DNA of 9,021 nt from an uncultured Lachnospiraceae bacterium (GCA_910586005.1 CAJUHG010000008.1:46530-55550); one strand, 5' to 3'; shown: positions 1 to 6,543, counted from the stretch's first letter. The notes: generated from the sequence alone by a model not told the origin. Numbers and translations are program-made.

Positions 1-615
1 ACAGGGTGTGGAAAGACTACAATTATTAATTTGCTTATGCGTTTTTATGATGTGGATAGTGGAAGTATTCAGGTAGAACATACAGATATTAGAAAAATTA
101 CTAGAAAAAGTCTAAGAGAAAGTTATGGGATGGTATTACAAGAAACTTGGTTGAAAGCTGGGACCATCCGTGAAAATTTAATTATGGGAAAACCCAATGC
201 TACAGAACAGGAAGTCATTGAAGCAGCAAAAGCAGCTCATGCACACAGTTTTATCAAGCGTCTACCACAAGGGTATGATACTGTAATTGGAGAAGAGGGA
301 GGCAGTCTGTCTACTGGACAAAAACAGCTTTTGTGTATTGCTAGAGTTATGCTATGTTTGCCACCTATGTTAATTTTGGATGAAGCAACTTCTTCGATTG
401 ATACTAGAACAGAAATGAAGATACAAAATGCTTTTGCTAAAATGATGAAAGGTCGTACTAGTTTTATTGTAGCACATCGGCTGTCTACGATACAGCAAGC
501 AGATATTATTTTGGTTATGAAAGAAGGACATATTCTAGAACAGGGAAATCATGAAGAATTGTTAGCTCAAAAGGGCTTTTACTCGGAACTTTATAATAGC
601 CAGTTTGCAATATAA
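1..615 (+). CDS. ABC exporter, ATP-binding C-terminal part (5'-truncated by window edge)
   Basis: The reading frame is open from base 1, so the gene starts upstream of the window; 204 codons are visible. It begins inside the Walker A loop (TGCGKTT, codons 1-7). It then shows a Q-loop (VLQET, Gln codon at 139-141), an ABC signature LSTGQ (307-321), Walker B with catalytic Glu (LILDEA, Glu at 382-384), a D-loop SSID, and the switch His in VAHRLS (475-477). This is the nucleotide-binding domain of a membrane-fused type IV exporter (MdlB/LmrD/BmrD style), which normally follows six membrane helices lying outside the window. The signature has Thr where LSGGQ has Gly; variation there is common in heterodimeric exporters. 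All ATPase residues are intact, so this half looks catalytically competent. The substrate cannot be told. The tail ends in a short LYNSQFAI, as in this family. Confidence in family is high; partner subunit and role are unknown. Confidence 0.95.
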   Translation, partial: TGCGKTTIINLLMRFYDVDSGSIQVEHTDIRKITRKSLRESYGMVLQETWLKAGTIRENLIMGKPNATEQEVIEAAKAAHAHSFIKRLPQGYDTVIGEEGGSLSTGQKQLLCIARVMLCLPPMLILDEATSSIDTRTEMKIQNAFAKMMKGRTSFIVAHRLSTIQQADIILVMKEGHILEQGNHEELLAQKGFYSELYNSQFAI

Positions 616-642
616 ATGTCGAAATTTTGGGGATATTTTCCT

Positions 643-671
643 TTGACAAAATTTTAGTACAATGATATACT
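643..671 (+). promoter_or_regulatory. Strong sigma-A promoter with extended -10 for veg
   Basis: A perfect -35 TTGACA (643-648), a 17-nt spacer and -10 TATACT (666-671), with an upstream TG (663-664) forming an extended -10. Transcription should start near 678, giving a leader of about 208 nt before the veg ATG. In Bacillus subtilis veg is also driven by a very strong vegetative promoter, which fits the gene assignment. Confidence 0.85.
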
Positions 672-677
672 AAACAA

Positions 678-885
678 GTATTATTAGGTCAAGAAGTAAA
701 ATATGTAACTTGTTATGCATAACATAGTATTTTATTGATACTTTGTTGTGGTCGTTGCTAGATAAGTGCAATGCTACTTAGCAACCCTCGCGGCATTTGC
801 CAAATATTCGCACATATCCATAGGGTAATTAGTGTGGCTACTTGGCTCATTGCTCGCAGGAATAAATAGAATAGAGGTGGAAAGA
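678..885 (+). promoter_or_regulatory. Long structured 5' leader of veg
   Basis: This untranslated stretch lies between the predicted transcription start and veg. It holds a perfect 14-bp palindrome TGTTATGCATAACA (711-724), a small hairpin AGTAT/ATACT (726-730 with 738-742), and a hairpin GTTGCTA/TAGCAAC (754-760 with 779-785) whose stem can be extended by AGT/ACT (765-767 with 776-778) across a GATA bulge. From about 781 to 860 the DNA is clearly more GC-rich than its surroundings. No known riboswitch class was recognised. The ribosome binding site AGAGGTGG (873-880) closes the leader. Function is unknown; the structures are seen, any regulation is inferred. Confidence 0.4.
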
Positions 886-1134
886 ATGGCAGTACAGCAG
901 GCAGATATTAACAGAGTTCGTGCATCTGTTTTAGGACAATTGGGAAATAGAGTCATGATTCAGTTGGACAGAGGCCGGAATAGGGTTGACATTCAGGAGG
1001 GCATTATTAAGGGTGCATATCCTTCCGTTTTTACCATTTTGGTTGATGATGAAAATGAGAAAAATCCACCACAATTACTTTCCTTCAGTTATGCAGACGT
1101 GTTGACAAAAGATGTAAGAATGAAATTGTGTTAA
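886..1134 (+). CDS. veg: Veg family protein (biofilm/spore outgrowth factor)
   Basis: This encodes 82 residues, close to the 86 of B. subtilis Veg. The recognisable core is a small SH3-like beta fold: LGNRVMIQLDRGRNR, then IIKGAYPSVFTILVDD and SFSYADVLTKDV, matching the Veg pattern of a basic strand, YPSVF and YSYADILT. Start: ATG at 886 with AGAGGTGG seven bases upstream; an in-frame GTG at 832 would add 18 residues (WLLGSLLAG...) that Veg proteins lack and has no ribosome site. In B. subtilis Veg stimulates biofilm matrix genes and affects spore outgrowth; the molecular mechanism remains unclear. It has its own strong promoter and is followed at once by a terminator, so it is probably mainly monocistronic. 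Family call is firm; the role in this organism is inferred. Confidence 0.92.
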   Translation: MAVQQADINRVRASVLGQLGNRVMIQLDRGRNRVDIQEGIIKGAYPSVFTILVDDENEKNPPQLLSFSYADVLTKDVRMKLC

Positions 1135-1150
1135 TAAAGGAAAATGAATA

Positions 1151-1208
1151 AAACTCTCTAATTCAGAATAGAATGTACAAATATTCAGGATTGGAGAGTT
1201 TTTATTTT
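1151..1208 (+). terminator. Rho-independent terminator of veg overlapping the sipL ribosome site and start
   Basis: The left arm (1151-1170) and right arm (1182-1201) pair over 20 positions with two G-U wobbles and a single A-A mismatch, around an 11-nt loop, followed by a T-rich run (1199-1208). The right arm contains GGAGAG (1193-1198), the only plausible Shine-Dalgarno sequence for the TTG start at 1207, which itself lies at the end of the T-run. The element therefore ends veg transcripts and would mask the next gene's ribosome site in any read-through RNA. Confidence 0.88.
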
Positions 1209-2766
1209 GGAATTATCGAAAAAATATATACATATGAATCGCGAAAAAGGAAAAGCAGTCACTCAAATTACTTTAGATGATGACTTTAATGTACCAGATA
1301 TGAAGCCAGATTTAATCAGGATTATTTTGGACAAAGGAGAAATTAAACTAGATGAAACTACAATTACACAAGATCATGTATGGTTAAAGGGAACATTGAA
1401 ATTTTCTCTGTTGTATCGTAGTGATCAAGAAGAAGGAAAAATTAATAACATGAATGGAGAAATTCCATTCCAAGAAAGTCTTGCGATTGATGGCGCCAAT
1501 GAATATGATACAGCAAAGTTAAAATGGGAAATGGAAGATTTGTCTATTGGAATTATTAATTCGCGCAAGCTAAGTGTAAAGGCTTTGGTGGTATTAAAAG
1601 CGGTAATTGATGAAATTTATGATGAGGATATTGTAACAGGTGTGGAAGGAGAAGGAGGGGTACAGCTTTTAGAAAATACTTTATCAGCTATGCAACTTTT
1701 TTTAGCTAAAAAAGATACTTATCGTTTTAAAGAAGAAATTGTGTTACCTTCAAACAAACCTAATATTAGACAGATTTTATGGAAAAGTGTGCAGCTTCGC
1801 AGTATGGAGATGCGTCTTGTAGATAATCAGTTAAATATAAAAGGAGAAGCTCTTGTATTTGTATTATATGAAGGAGAGGAGGAAGAAGAACATTTACAAT
1901 GGATGGAAACAGCCCTTCCATTTTCTGGTATTATTGACTGTAATGGAAGTAATGATGATATGATTTGTGATGTGTCTTATGATATTGCAGGCATAGAGTT
2001 AGAGGCAAAACCTGATTATGATGGAGAAGAACGTATGCTCCATTTAGAATTAGTATTAGATTTGGAAATACAAATATTTACAGAGGAAGAAGGTTCTATC
2101 GTAGCAGATTTGTACGCAGTAAATGAAAAACTTACACCTATTTACAAAGATGTGATTTTTGAAAAATTATTACTGCGCAATGCATCAAAATGTAAGATTG
2201 TAGAAAAGATGAATATAGATAAAAATCAGGAGCCTATTCTTCAAATTTGTGCTAGTGAGGGAAATGCAGTGGTAGAACAAACAGAAATTGTAGAAGGTGG
2301 CATTCAGGTGGAAGGTACTTTGCAGATGAATATACTTTATGTAACAGCAGATGATAGAATGCCTATTGCTTCTATGAAGGATATTCTTCCCTTTCATTAT
2401 CTTATTGAAGTACCTGGAATTAATGAATCTTGTCGTTATCATTTACAGGCTGGAATTGACCAGCTTACTACTGTGATGACTGACAGTAGTCAAGTGGAGG
2501 TAAAGGCAGTATTAAATTTAAGTAGTATTGTGTTTGAACAGCAAAGTATAAGAAAGATTACAGAAGTGGAACAAGAACCATTAAACTTAGAAGAACTACA
2601 AGAGAGTCCTGGTATTATTGGTTATATTGCTAAGGAAGGAGATCAACTTTGGGATATTGCGAAAGAGAATTATACTACTATTTCAGAGATTGTTAAAACG
2701 AATCAGCTTTCTTCAGAACAAATTAAGGGAGGGGATAAAATATTAATTATTAAAACAGTAGGATAA
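1207..2766 (+). CDS. sipL: SipL-like spore protein: three SPOCS (DUF3794) domains plus C-terminal LysM
   Basis: This 519-residue protein has the architecture of Clostridioides difficile SipL: three repeats of the SPOCS/DUF3794 beta-rich domain (about residues 30-135, 177-290 and 340-445) and a C-terminal LysM domain (about 470-516, starting GYIAKEGDQLWDIAKENY). No signal peptide or membrane segment is visible. In C. difficile, SipL acts on the mother-cell side of the forespore membrane and binds the ATPase SpoIVA through its LysM domain to assemble the coat. Start: TTG at 1207 gives MELSKKYIHMNREKGKAVTQ, typical of clostridial DUF3794 proteins; GGAGAG lies eight bases upstream, while the next Met (1234) has no ribosome site. 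The gene starts within the veg terminator. No clear promoter was found; a mother-cell sigma-E promoter would be expected by analogy. The domain call is secure; orthology with SipL rests on matching length and architecture. Confidence 0.85.
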   Translation: MELSKKYIHMNREKGKAVTQITLDDDFNVPDMKPDLIRIILDKGEIKLDETTITQDHVWLKGTLKFSLLYRSDQEEGKINNMNGEIPFQESLAIDGANEYDTAKLKWEMEDLSIGIINSRKLSVKALVVLKAVIDEIYDEDIVTGVEGEGGVQLLENTLSAMQLFLAKKDTYRFKEEIVLPSNKPNIRQILWKSVQLRSMEMRLVDNQLNIKGEALVFVLYEGEEEEEHLQWMETALPFSGIIDCNGSNDDMICDVSYDIAGIELEAKPDYDGEERMLHLELVLDLEIQIFTEEEGSIVADLYAVNEKLTPIYKDVIFEKLLLRNASKCKIVEKMNIDKNQEPILQICASEGNAVVEQTEIVEGGIQVEGTLQMNILYVTADDRMPIASMKDILPFHYLIEVPGINESCRYHLQAGIDQLTTVMTDSSQVEVKAVLNLSSIVFEQQSIRKITEVEQEPLNLEELQESPGIIGYIAKEGDQLWDIAKENYTTISEIVKTNQLSSEQIKGGDKILIIKTVG

Positions 2767-2862
2767 TATAATAGATAGAGGAGATAAGGAACACTCTCAT
2801 CTCTATAGGCAGTAAGCAAAAAACTAATATCAGTTACAAGAACTAATTTTCTATCTAATATA
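2767..2862 (+). other. Structured 3' UTR of the sipL-like gene, possible long-range stem
   Basis: Bases 2767-2778 can pair with 2851-2862 (11 of 12 positions, one A-A mismatch), enclosing about 72 nt that contain weak local hairpins (GAGAT/ATCTC at 2781-2785 and 2799-2803; AACT/AGTT at 2822-2825 and 2832-2835). The stem is mostly A-U, and no promoter or known RNA family was recognised, so this may be chance. Confidence 0.2.
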
Positions 2863-2870
2863 CCCCTATA

Positions 2871-2920
2871 AGGACAGAGGAAGGCTTAGAATTGCTTCTT
2901 CTGTCTTTTTCTTTGTTTCT
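2871..2920 (+). terminator. Rho-independent terminator after the sipL-like gene
   Basis: The stem GACAGAGGAAG (2873-2883) pairs with CTTCTTCTGTC (2895-2905) around an 11-nt loop, with one G-U; A2871-T2907 and a G-U pair can lengthen it to 13 bp. It is followed by a T-rich tract from 2906 to about 2924. This is a textbook terminator that isolates the sipL-like unit from the next gene. Confidence 0.9.
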
Positions 2921-2924
2921 TTTA

Positions 2925-2953
2925 TTGATATCATAAGAAGATGATGTTATAAT
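2925..2953 (+). promoter_or_regulatory. Strong sigma-A promoter for the NlpC/P60 hydrolase gene
   Basis: -35 TTGATA (2925-2930), a 17-nt spacer and a perfect -10 TATAAT (2948-2953) with an extended TG at 2945-2946. The predicted start near 2960 gives a leader of about 40 nt carrying AAAGGAG (2987-2993) six bases before the ATG. Such a near-consensus promoter implies high vegetative expression. Confidence 0.88.
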
Positions 2954-2999
2954 CACTTTGTACAAAATAGGTTGATTCATTTTAAGAAAGGAGATTTGC

Positions 3000-4544
3000 A
3001 TGAAATTAAAGAAGCTGGTAGCAGTATTACTAGTAGTAGTCATGGGAGTTTCACAATTTTCTGTATCTATGGCAGATAAAAAATCAGAGGCAGAAAATAA
3101 GAAACAAGAGGCGGAACAGAATTTAAAGTCAAAACAGAGTGAGATTGATAAAATAGAACAGCAACAACAACAGTTAAAAAGTGAAATAGAATCATTGGAT
3201 GCAGAATTAGTAAATGTTATGGTAGAGCTTTCTACTTTAGAAGAAGATTTGGCAATAAAGCAAGATGAATTAGAACAGACAAAAGAGGATTTACAAAAAG
3301 CAAAAGAAGATGAAAAGAATCAATATGAGGCAATGAAGCTGCGCATTCGTTTTATGTATGAAAAAGGGGATACAGCTTTGCTTACTAGTATCTTGGAATC
3401 TGGAAGTATTGTAGATTTATTAAACAGAGTAGAATATGTAAATGAAGTTTATGATTATGATAGAAATCTTCTAACAGAATATCAAAATACGAAGGAACAA
3501 GTAGCAAAATTAGAAAAGCAACAAGAAGAAAATATACAAATATTAGAAGCAAAGCAGCAAGAATATCAAGTTGCAAAAGAGAATTATGAAACAACGATTG
3601 CTCAGAAACAAAATGAAGTGGGAGACTTTAAGAATAAGTTAGCAGAAGCACAGGTATTAGCTGCTAAATATCAAGATACGATCAATGCACAAAATATCAT
3701 TATTGCGCAAGAAAATGAGCGAATTGAGCGAGAGCGTTTAGAACAAGAACGTCTGGAGCGAGAACGAATTGAGCAACAGCAGAGAGCTGCGGCTGCCGCA
3801 GCCGCAGAACGAGAACGTAGAGAACGTGCTTCAATGGCTTCTAATAATGGAGATAGTTCTGGAAATAATAATGCAGATACTGGAACTGCTTCTAATAATG
3901 AAAATAATTCTGACAGCGGAGAGAATCCTGATACAGGAAATGGCTCAGAAGATGGAAATAATTCTGATAATGGAGGTAGCTCAGAGGGTGGAGATAATTC
4001 TGATACAGGAAGCGGCTCAGAAGGCGGAGATAGTTCTGATACAGGAAGCGGCTCGGAAGGTGGAGATAATTCTGATACAGGAAGCGGCTCGGAAGGTGGA
4101 GACAGTTCTGATACAGGAAGCGGTTCAGAAGGCGGAGACAGTTCTGATACAGGAAGCGGTTCAGAAGGCGGAGACAAGGACCCAGGCTATACGACAGGGA
4201 TTAGTGGAAGCGAGGTAGTTAATTTTGCCTTAAGTTTTGTTGGAAATCCTTATGTATGGGGAGGAAAGGACCCTAATACAGGAGCAGATTGTAGTGGTTT
4301 TACTAGCTATGTATATGCACATTTTGGAATTAGTGTTCCAAGCTATTCCTATTCTCAGCGTTCTGTGGGAACAGAGGTAAGCTATGCTAATGCAAGAGCA
4401 GGAGACCTAATTTGTTATGCTGGTCATGTGGCTATTTATATGGGAAATGGACAAATTGTACATGCGAAGGGTACTGCATATGGAATCGTGGCCTATGACA
4501 ATGCAACTTATCGTCCAATTATTACCGTGCGCAGACTATTGTAA
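3000..4544 (+). CDS. Secreted CwlO/PcsB-type peptidoglycan hydrolase: coiled coil, Ser/Gly/Asp linker, NlpC/P60 domain
   Basis: The protein has 514 residues. A signal peptide (1-25, basic start, long hydrophobic core, likely cleavage after VSMA) leads into a long coiled-coil region (about 27-275). Its middle (LLTSILESGSIVDLLNRVEYV, about 127-147) resembles the PcsB/CwlO coiled-coil family. A very charged, Ala-rich end (RERLEQERLERERIEQ...AAAAAAA) is followed by a low-complexity linker (281-394) built on a 12-residue unit GSGSEGGDSSDT, and an NlpC/P60 (C40) domain from about 400 to 514. The catalytic triad is complete: Cys431 in DCSGF, His476 in GHVAIYMG, His488 in IVHAKG. Such enzymes cleave wall peptides, classically gamma-D-Glu to diamino-acid bonds. 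Coiled-coil members are often gated by FtsEX; ftsEX is not in this window, so that link is inferred. ATG 3000 has a good ribosome site. It has its own promoter and no convincing terminator after it. Confidence 0.93.
   Translation: MKLKKLVAVLLVVVMGVSQFSVSMADKKSEAENKKQEAEQNLKSKQSEIDKIEQQQQQLKSEIESLDAELVNVMVELSTLEEDLAIKQDELEQTKEDLQKAKEDEKNQYEAMKLRIRFMYEKGDTALLTSILESGSIVDLLNRVEYVNEVYDYDRNLLTEYQNTKEQVAKLEKQQEENIQILEAKQQEYQVAKENYETTIAQKQNEVGDFKNKLAEAQVLAAKYQDTINAQNIIIAQENERIERERLEQERLERERIEQQQRAAAAAAAERERRERASMASNNGDSSGNNNADTGTASNNENNSDSGENPDTGNGSEDGNNSDNGGSSEGGDNSDTGSGSEGGDSSDTGSGSEGGDNSDTGSGSEGGDSSDTGSGSEGGDSSDTGSGSEGGDKDPGYTTGISGSEVVNFALSFVGNPYVWGGKDPNTGADCSGFTSYVYAHFGISVPSYSYSQRSVGTEVSYANARAGDLICYAGHVAIYMGNGQIVHAKGTAYGIVAYDNATYRPIITVRRLL
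3936..4175 (+). repeat. In-gene 36-bp minisatellite encoding GSGSEGGD(S/N)SDT
   Basis: Four full 36-bp units (4008-4043, 4044-4079, 4080-4115, 4116-4151) and a fifth partial unit (4152-4175) are nearly identical at DNA level, differing mostly at third positions. Older, degenerate units extend back to about 3936. The array forms the flexible linker between the coiled coil and catalytic domain of the hydrolase. Copies this similar suggest recent slippage or recombination. Confidence 0.9.
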
Positions 4545-4590
4545 AAATAGTGATAGCCAGTTAAAATTTTTAAAATACATACCTTATGAC

Positions 4591-4624
4591 ATGCCGCATG
4601 GCATAATGGGGTGCCCCAGAGGGG
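4591..4624 (+). repeat. GC-rich double-hairpin island upstream of the yqeY-like gene
   Basis: The first hairpin is ATGCC-GCAT-GGCAT (4591-4604). It is followed by GGGG-TG-CCCC-AGA-GGGG (4608-4624), in which the C run can pair with either G run. There is no T-tract, so it is not a standard terminator. It sits in an otherwise AT-rich 139-bp gap between the hydrolase and the yqeY-like gene, and its composition stands out. It may be a copy of a dispersed intergenic repeat; no second copy is present in this window. Confidence 0.4.
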
Positions 4625-4683
4625 ATACTAAATGAAAATTTATGACAAAATAAAAAGAATAGACAGAGAAAGAGGCGTTTGAC

Positions 4684-5121
4684 ATGGAAATTAAAACTTT
4701 GCAAAATGATATGATTGCAGCTATGAAAGCAAAAAATAAAGGAAGAAAGGATGCCATTTCAGCTTTAGTTTCAGCAGTAAAGAAAACAGCCATTGATGAG
4801 GGATGTCGGGAGAATATTCCAGAAGATTTGGTAGAACGTGTGATACTAAAGGAATTAAAGACAGCAAAGGAACAATTAGATACTTGTCCATCAGAAAGAA
4901 AAGACTTATTAGAAGAATATCAGTTGAGATATGATGTTATTAATGAATATGCACCTACCTTAATGTCTGAGATAGAAGTTCGAACTTATATAAATGAAAA
5001 ATTTGCAGAGGTTGTTGCAACAAAAAATAAAGGACAGATTATGAAAGCCGTTATGGCAGAATTAAAAGGCAAGGCAGATGGAAAGGTGATTAATCAGGTA
5101 GTAGCTGATTTGTGCAAATAG
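4684..5121 (+). CDS. GatB/YqeY domain protein
   Basis: This encodes 145 residues, the usual length of the stand-alone YqeY family (about 148). The all-helical pattern is present: an N-terminal LQNDMIAAMKAKNKGRKDAISALVSAVK, a middle KELKTAKEQLD...YDVINEYAPTLMSEIEV where the family has EYLPxxLSEEE, and the C-terminal GQIMKAVMAELKGKADGKVINQVV, matching the MGxVMxxlkgkaDGkxvnxlV signature. The fold matches the C-terminal tail of GatB, the tRNA-binding part of the Asp/Glu-tRNA amidotransferase; the role of the free protein is not established. Start: ATG 4684 with AGAGG (4671-4675) eight bases before it. It ends 12 bp before the CCA-adding enzyme gene, so the two are probably one operon, consistent with a tRNA-related role. 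Confidence 0.9.
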   Translation: MEIKTLQNDMIAAMKAKNKGRKDAISALVSAVKKTAIDEGCRENIPEDLVERVILKELKTAKEQLDTCPSERKDLLEEYQLRYDVINEYAPTLMSEIEVRTYINEKFAEVVATKNKGQIMKAVMAELKGKADGKVINQVVADLCK

Positions 5122-5133
5122 AAAGAGGTAAAA

Positions 5134-6471
5134 ATGACAATACAGTTACCGAGCAAAGTAAAATTTATAATTGATACCCTCACAGAAGCTGGATACGAGG
5201 CATATGCAGTGGGAGGTTGTGTTCGGGATTCTATCTTAGGCAGAAGCCCAGAAGACTGGGATATTACTACCTCTGCATCTCCCTATCAGGTAAAACAGCT
5301 TTTTCATAAAAGTATAGATACTGGAATTCAACATGGAACAGTTACTATTATAGAAGGAAAAGAAAGTTTTGAAGTTACTACGTATCGGCTTGATGGAGAA
5401 TATGAGGATAAAAGACATCCAAAAGAAGTTATTTTTACAGCTAATTTAATTGAAGATTTAAAACGAAGAGATTTTACAATTAATGCAATGGCCTATAATG
5501 AAACACAAGGATTAGTCGATGTATTTGATGGAATAGGTGATTTAAAAAAAGGGCAGATTCGTTGTGTAGGTAATCCAAGGGAGCGCTTTATGGAGGATGC
5601 CTTAAGAATGATGCGAGCAGTTCGGTTTGCAGCACAATTAGGGTTTTATATAGAAGAAAACACAAGAGAAATGATATCAATTCTTGCAAATAATTTATCA
5701 GAAATTAGTGTAGAGCGTATACAGGCAGAGTTGGTAAAGTTGTTATTATCTGACCATCCAGAAGAAATGCGAACGGTTTATGAAATCGGGTTAAGTAAGA
5801 TATTTTTACCTGAATTTGATAGAATGATGGTTACACCACAAAATAATCCTTTTCACTGTTATAATGTGGGAGAGCATACATTAGCAGCCTTGCAGAATAT
5901 TAGAAAGGATAAAGTACTTCGTTTAACTATGCTTTTACATGATGTGGCAAAACCTTTGTGTAAAGTTACAGATGAAAAAGGAATTTATCATTTTTATGGA
6001 CATCCTATTAAAGGAGCACAAATAGCAAAGGAAATTCTTCAAAGATTGAAATTTGATAATGATACTATCACGCGAGTAACAGCTTTGGTCACGTGGCATG
6101 ATGATATGCCTCCTTTAAAGAAAGCAGCAGTTCGGCGAGCGATTCATCGTGTAGGTCTAGAGCAGTATCCAGAATTATTTGAGGTAAAACGCGCAGATAC
6201 TCTTGCCAAAAGTTTATATAAGCGGGAAGAGAAACTTTCTTATATTGCTGGATATGAACAGATGTATCAGGATATTCTAAACAAAGGACAATGTTTGACT
6301 TTAAAACAACTTGCAATCAATGGAAAGGATTTAATTAAAATGGGAATAAAGCCTGGAAAAGAGATGGGAGATTTGTTGGAGCATCTTTTAGAACATGTGT
6401 TGGAATATCCAGAGGACAATACATACAAAATTCTATCCAATTTGATAAAAACAGAAAGAAAACTTGAATAG
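5134..6471 (+). CDS. cca: CCA tRNA nucleotidyltransferase (class II, with HD domain)
   Basis: The 445-residue protein adds or repairs the 3' CCA of tRNAs using CTP and ATP. The class II nucleotidyltransferase motifs are all present: GGCVRD (27-32), metal-binding DWD (41-43), RRDFTINAMA (111-120), and the base-selecting EDALR (154-158) within RFMEDALRMMRAVRFAAQLGF. The tRNA-binding helical region follows, with an HD-type phosphohydrolase domain at about 240-360: His248, His269-Asp270 in LLHDVAKP, His290 in YGHPIKG, His322-Asp323. The shorter Bacillus enzyme (397 residues) lacks a clear HD motif; this longer HD form is common in Clostridia. Start: ATG 5134 with AAAGAGGT ending five bases before. 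Downstream, 72 bp with a large hairpin separate it from the cotS-like gene. Whether it does full CCA addition or only part of it cannot be settled by reading alone, but nothing suggests a poly(A) polymerase. Confidence 0.95.
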   Translation: MTIQLPSKVKFIIDTLTEAGYEAYAVGGCVRDSILGRSPEDWDITTSASPYQVKQLFHKSIDTGIQHGTVTIIEGKESFEVTTYRLDGEYEDKRHPKEVIFTANLIEDLKRRDFTINAMAYNETQGLVDVFDGIGDLKKGQIRCVGNPRERFMEDALRMMRAVRFAAQLGFYIEENTREMISILANNLSEISVERIQAELVKLLLSDHPEEMRTVYEIGLSKIFLPEFDRMMVTPQNNPFHCYNVGEHTLAALQNIRKDKVLRLTMLLHDVAKPLCKVTDEKGIYHFYGHPIKGAQIAKEILQRLKFDNDTITRVTALVTWHDDMPPLKKAAVRRAIHRVGLEQYPELFEVKRADTLAKSLYKREEKLSYIAGYEQMYQDILNKGQCLTLKQLAINGKDLIKMGIKPGKEMGDLLEHLLEHVLEYPEDNTYKILSNLIKTERKLE

Positions 6472-6494
6472 AATTGGACCCCCTCACATATGAT
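6468..6494 (+). promoter_or_regulatory. Candidate mother-cell (sigma-E/K-like) promoter for the cotS-like gene
   Basis: ATA (6468-6470), a 16-nt spacer and CATATGAT (6487-6494) resemble the sigma-E layout ATA-16/18-CATACAnT with two mismatches; CATAnnnTA also fits the sigma-K -10, but no AC lies at its -35 distance. Transcription would begin near 6501, downstream of the hairpin's left arm. The motif is short and could be chance. Confidence 0.35.
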
Positions 6495-6538
6495 AGAAAG
6501 ACACAAGAAATCAGCTTGTGAATATCATTGTGGAGGGG
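6480..6538 (+). promoter_or_regulatory. Intergenic hairpin masking the cotS-like ribosome binding site
   Basis: An interrupted stem is formed by CCCCTC (6480-6485) with GAGGGG (6533-6538), ACA (6486-6488) with TGT (6529-6531), ATGATA (6490-6495) with TATCAT (6523-6528), and CACAAG (6502-6507) with CTTGTG (6515-6520), closing on a 7-nt loop. The right arm contains GGAGG (6532-6536), the Shine-Dalgarno sequence of the GTG start at 6544. The following TTTGTGTGT is only a poor T-tract, so it may be a weak terminator of cca, an RNA switch, or both. Confidence 0.6.
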
Positions 6539-6543
6539 TTTGT

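Noticed and set aside
622..655. AT-rich stem AAATTTTG/CAAAATTT as ABC gene terminator
   Set aside because: It has only 8 bp of mostly A-U pairs and overlaps the veg -35 box; too weak to call.
832..885. GTG 832 as veg start
   Set aside because: The extra 18 residues are not Veg-like and lack a ribosome site; ATG 886 has AGAGGTGG.
774..956. 60-codon reverse-strand open frame over the veg leader and start
   Set aside because: No ribosome site or promoter; it overlaps veg. More likely a by-product of the GC-rich leader patch.
1102..1136. TTGACA at 1102-1107 as a sipL promoter
   Set aside because: No acceptable -10 at 16-19 nt; it is explained by Val-Leu-Thr codons at the end of veg.
3671..4177. 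168-codon reverse-strand open frame (PPSEPLPVSEL repeats)
   Set aside because: It is a shadow of the 36-bp repeat in the hydrolase gene; a repeat length divisible by three keeps other frames open. It has no independent start signals.
3769..4218. 149-codon + strand open frame in another phase over the same repeat
   Set aside because: Same cause; it overlaps a well-supported NlpC/P60 gene and has no known fold.
4539..4567. TTGTAA-17-TAAAAT as a yqeY promoter
   Set aside because: The -35 match is weak and the site is in AT-rich DNA where such hexamers are common.
6490..6543. ATG 6490 as start of the cotS-like gene
   Set aside because: No ribosome site, it lies inside a hairpin arm, and the Cys-rich extra residues are not family-like. 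GTG 6544 has GGAGGGG.
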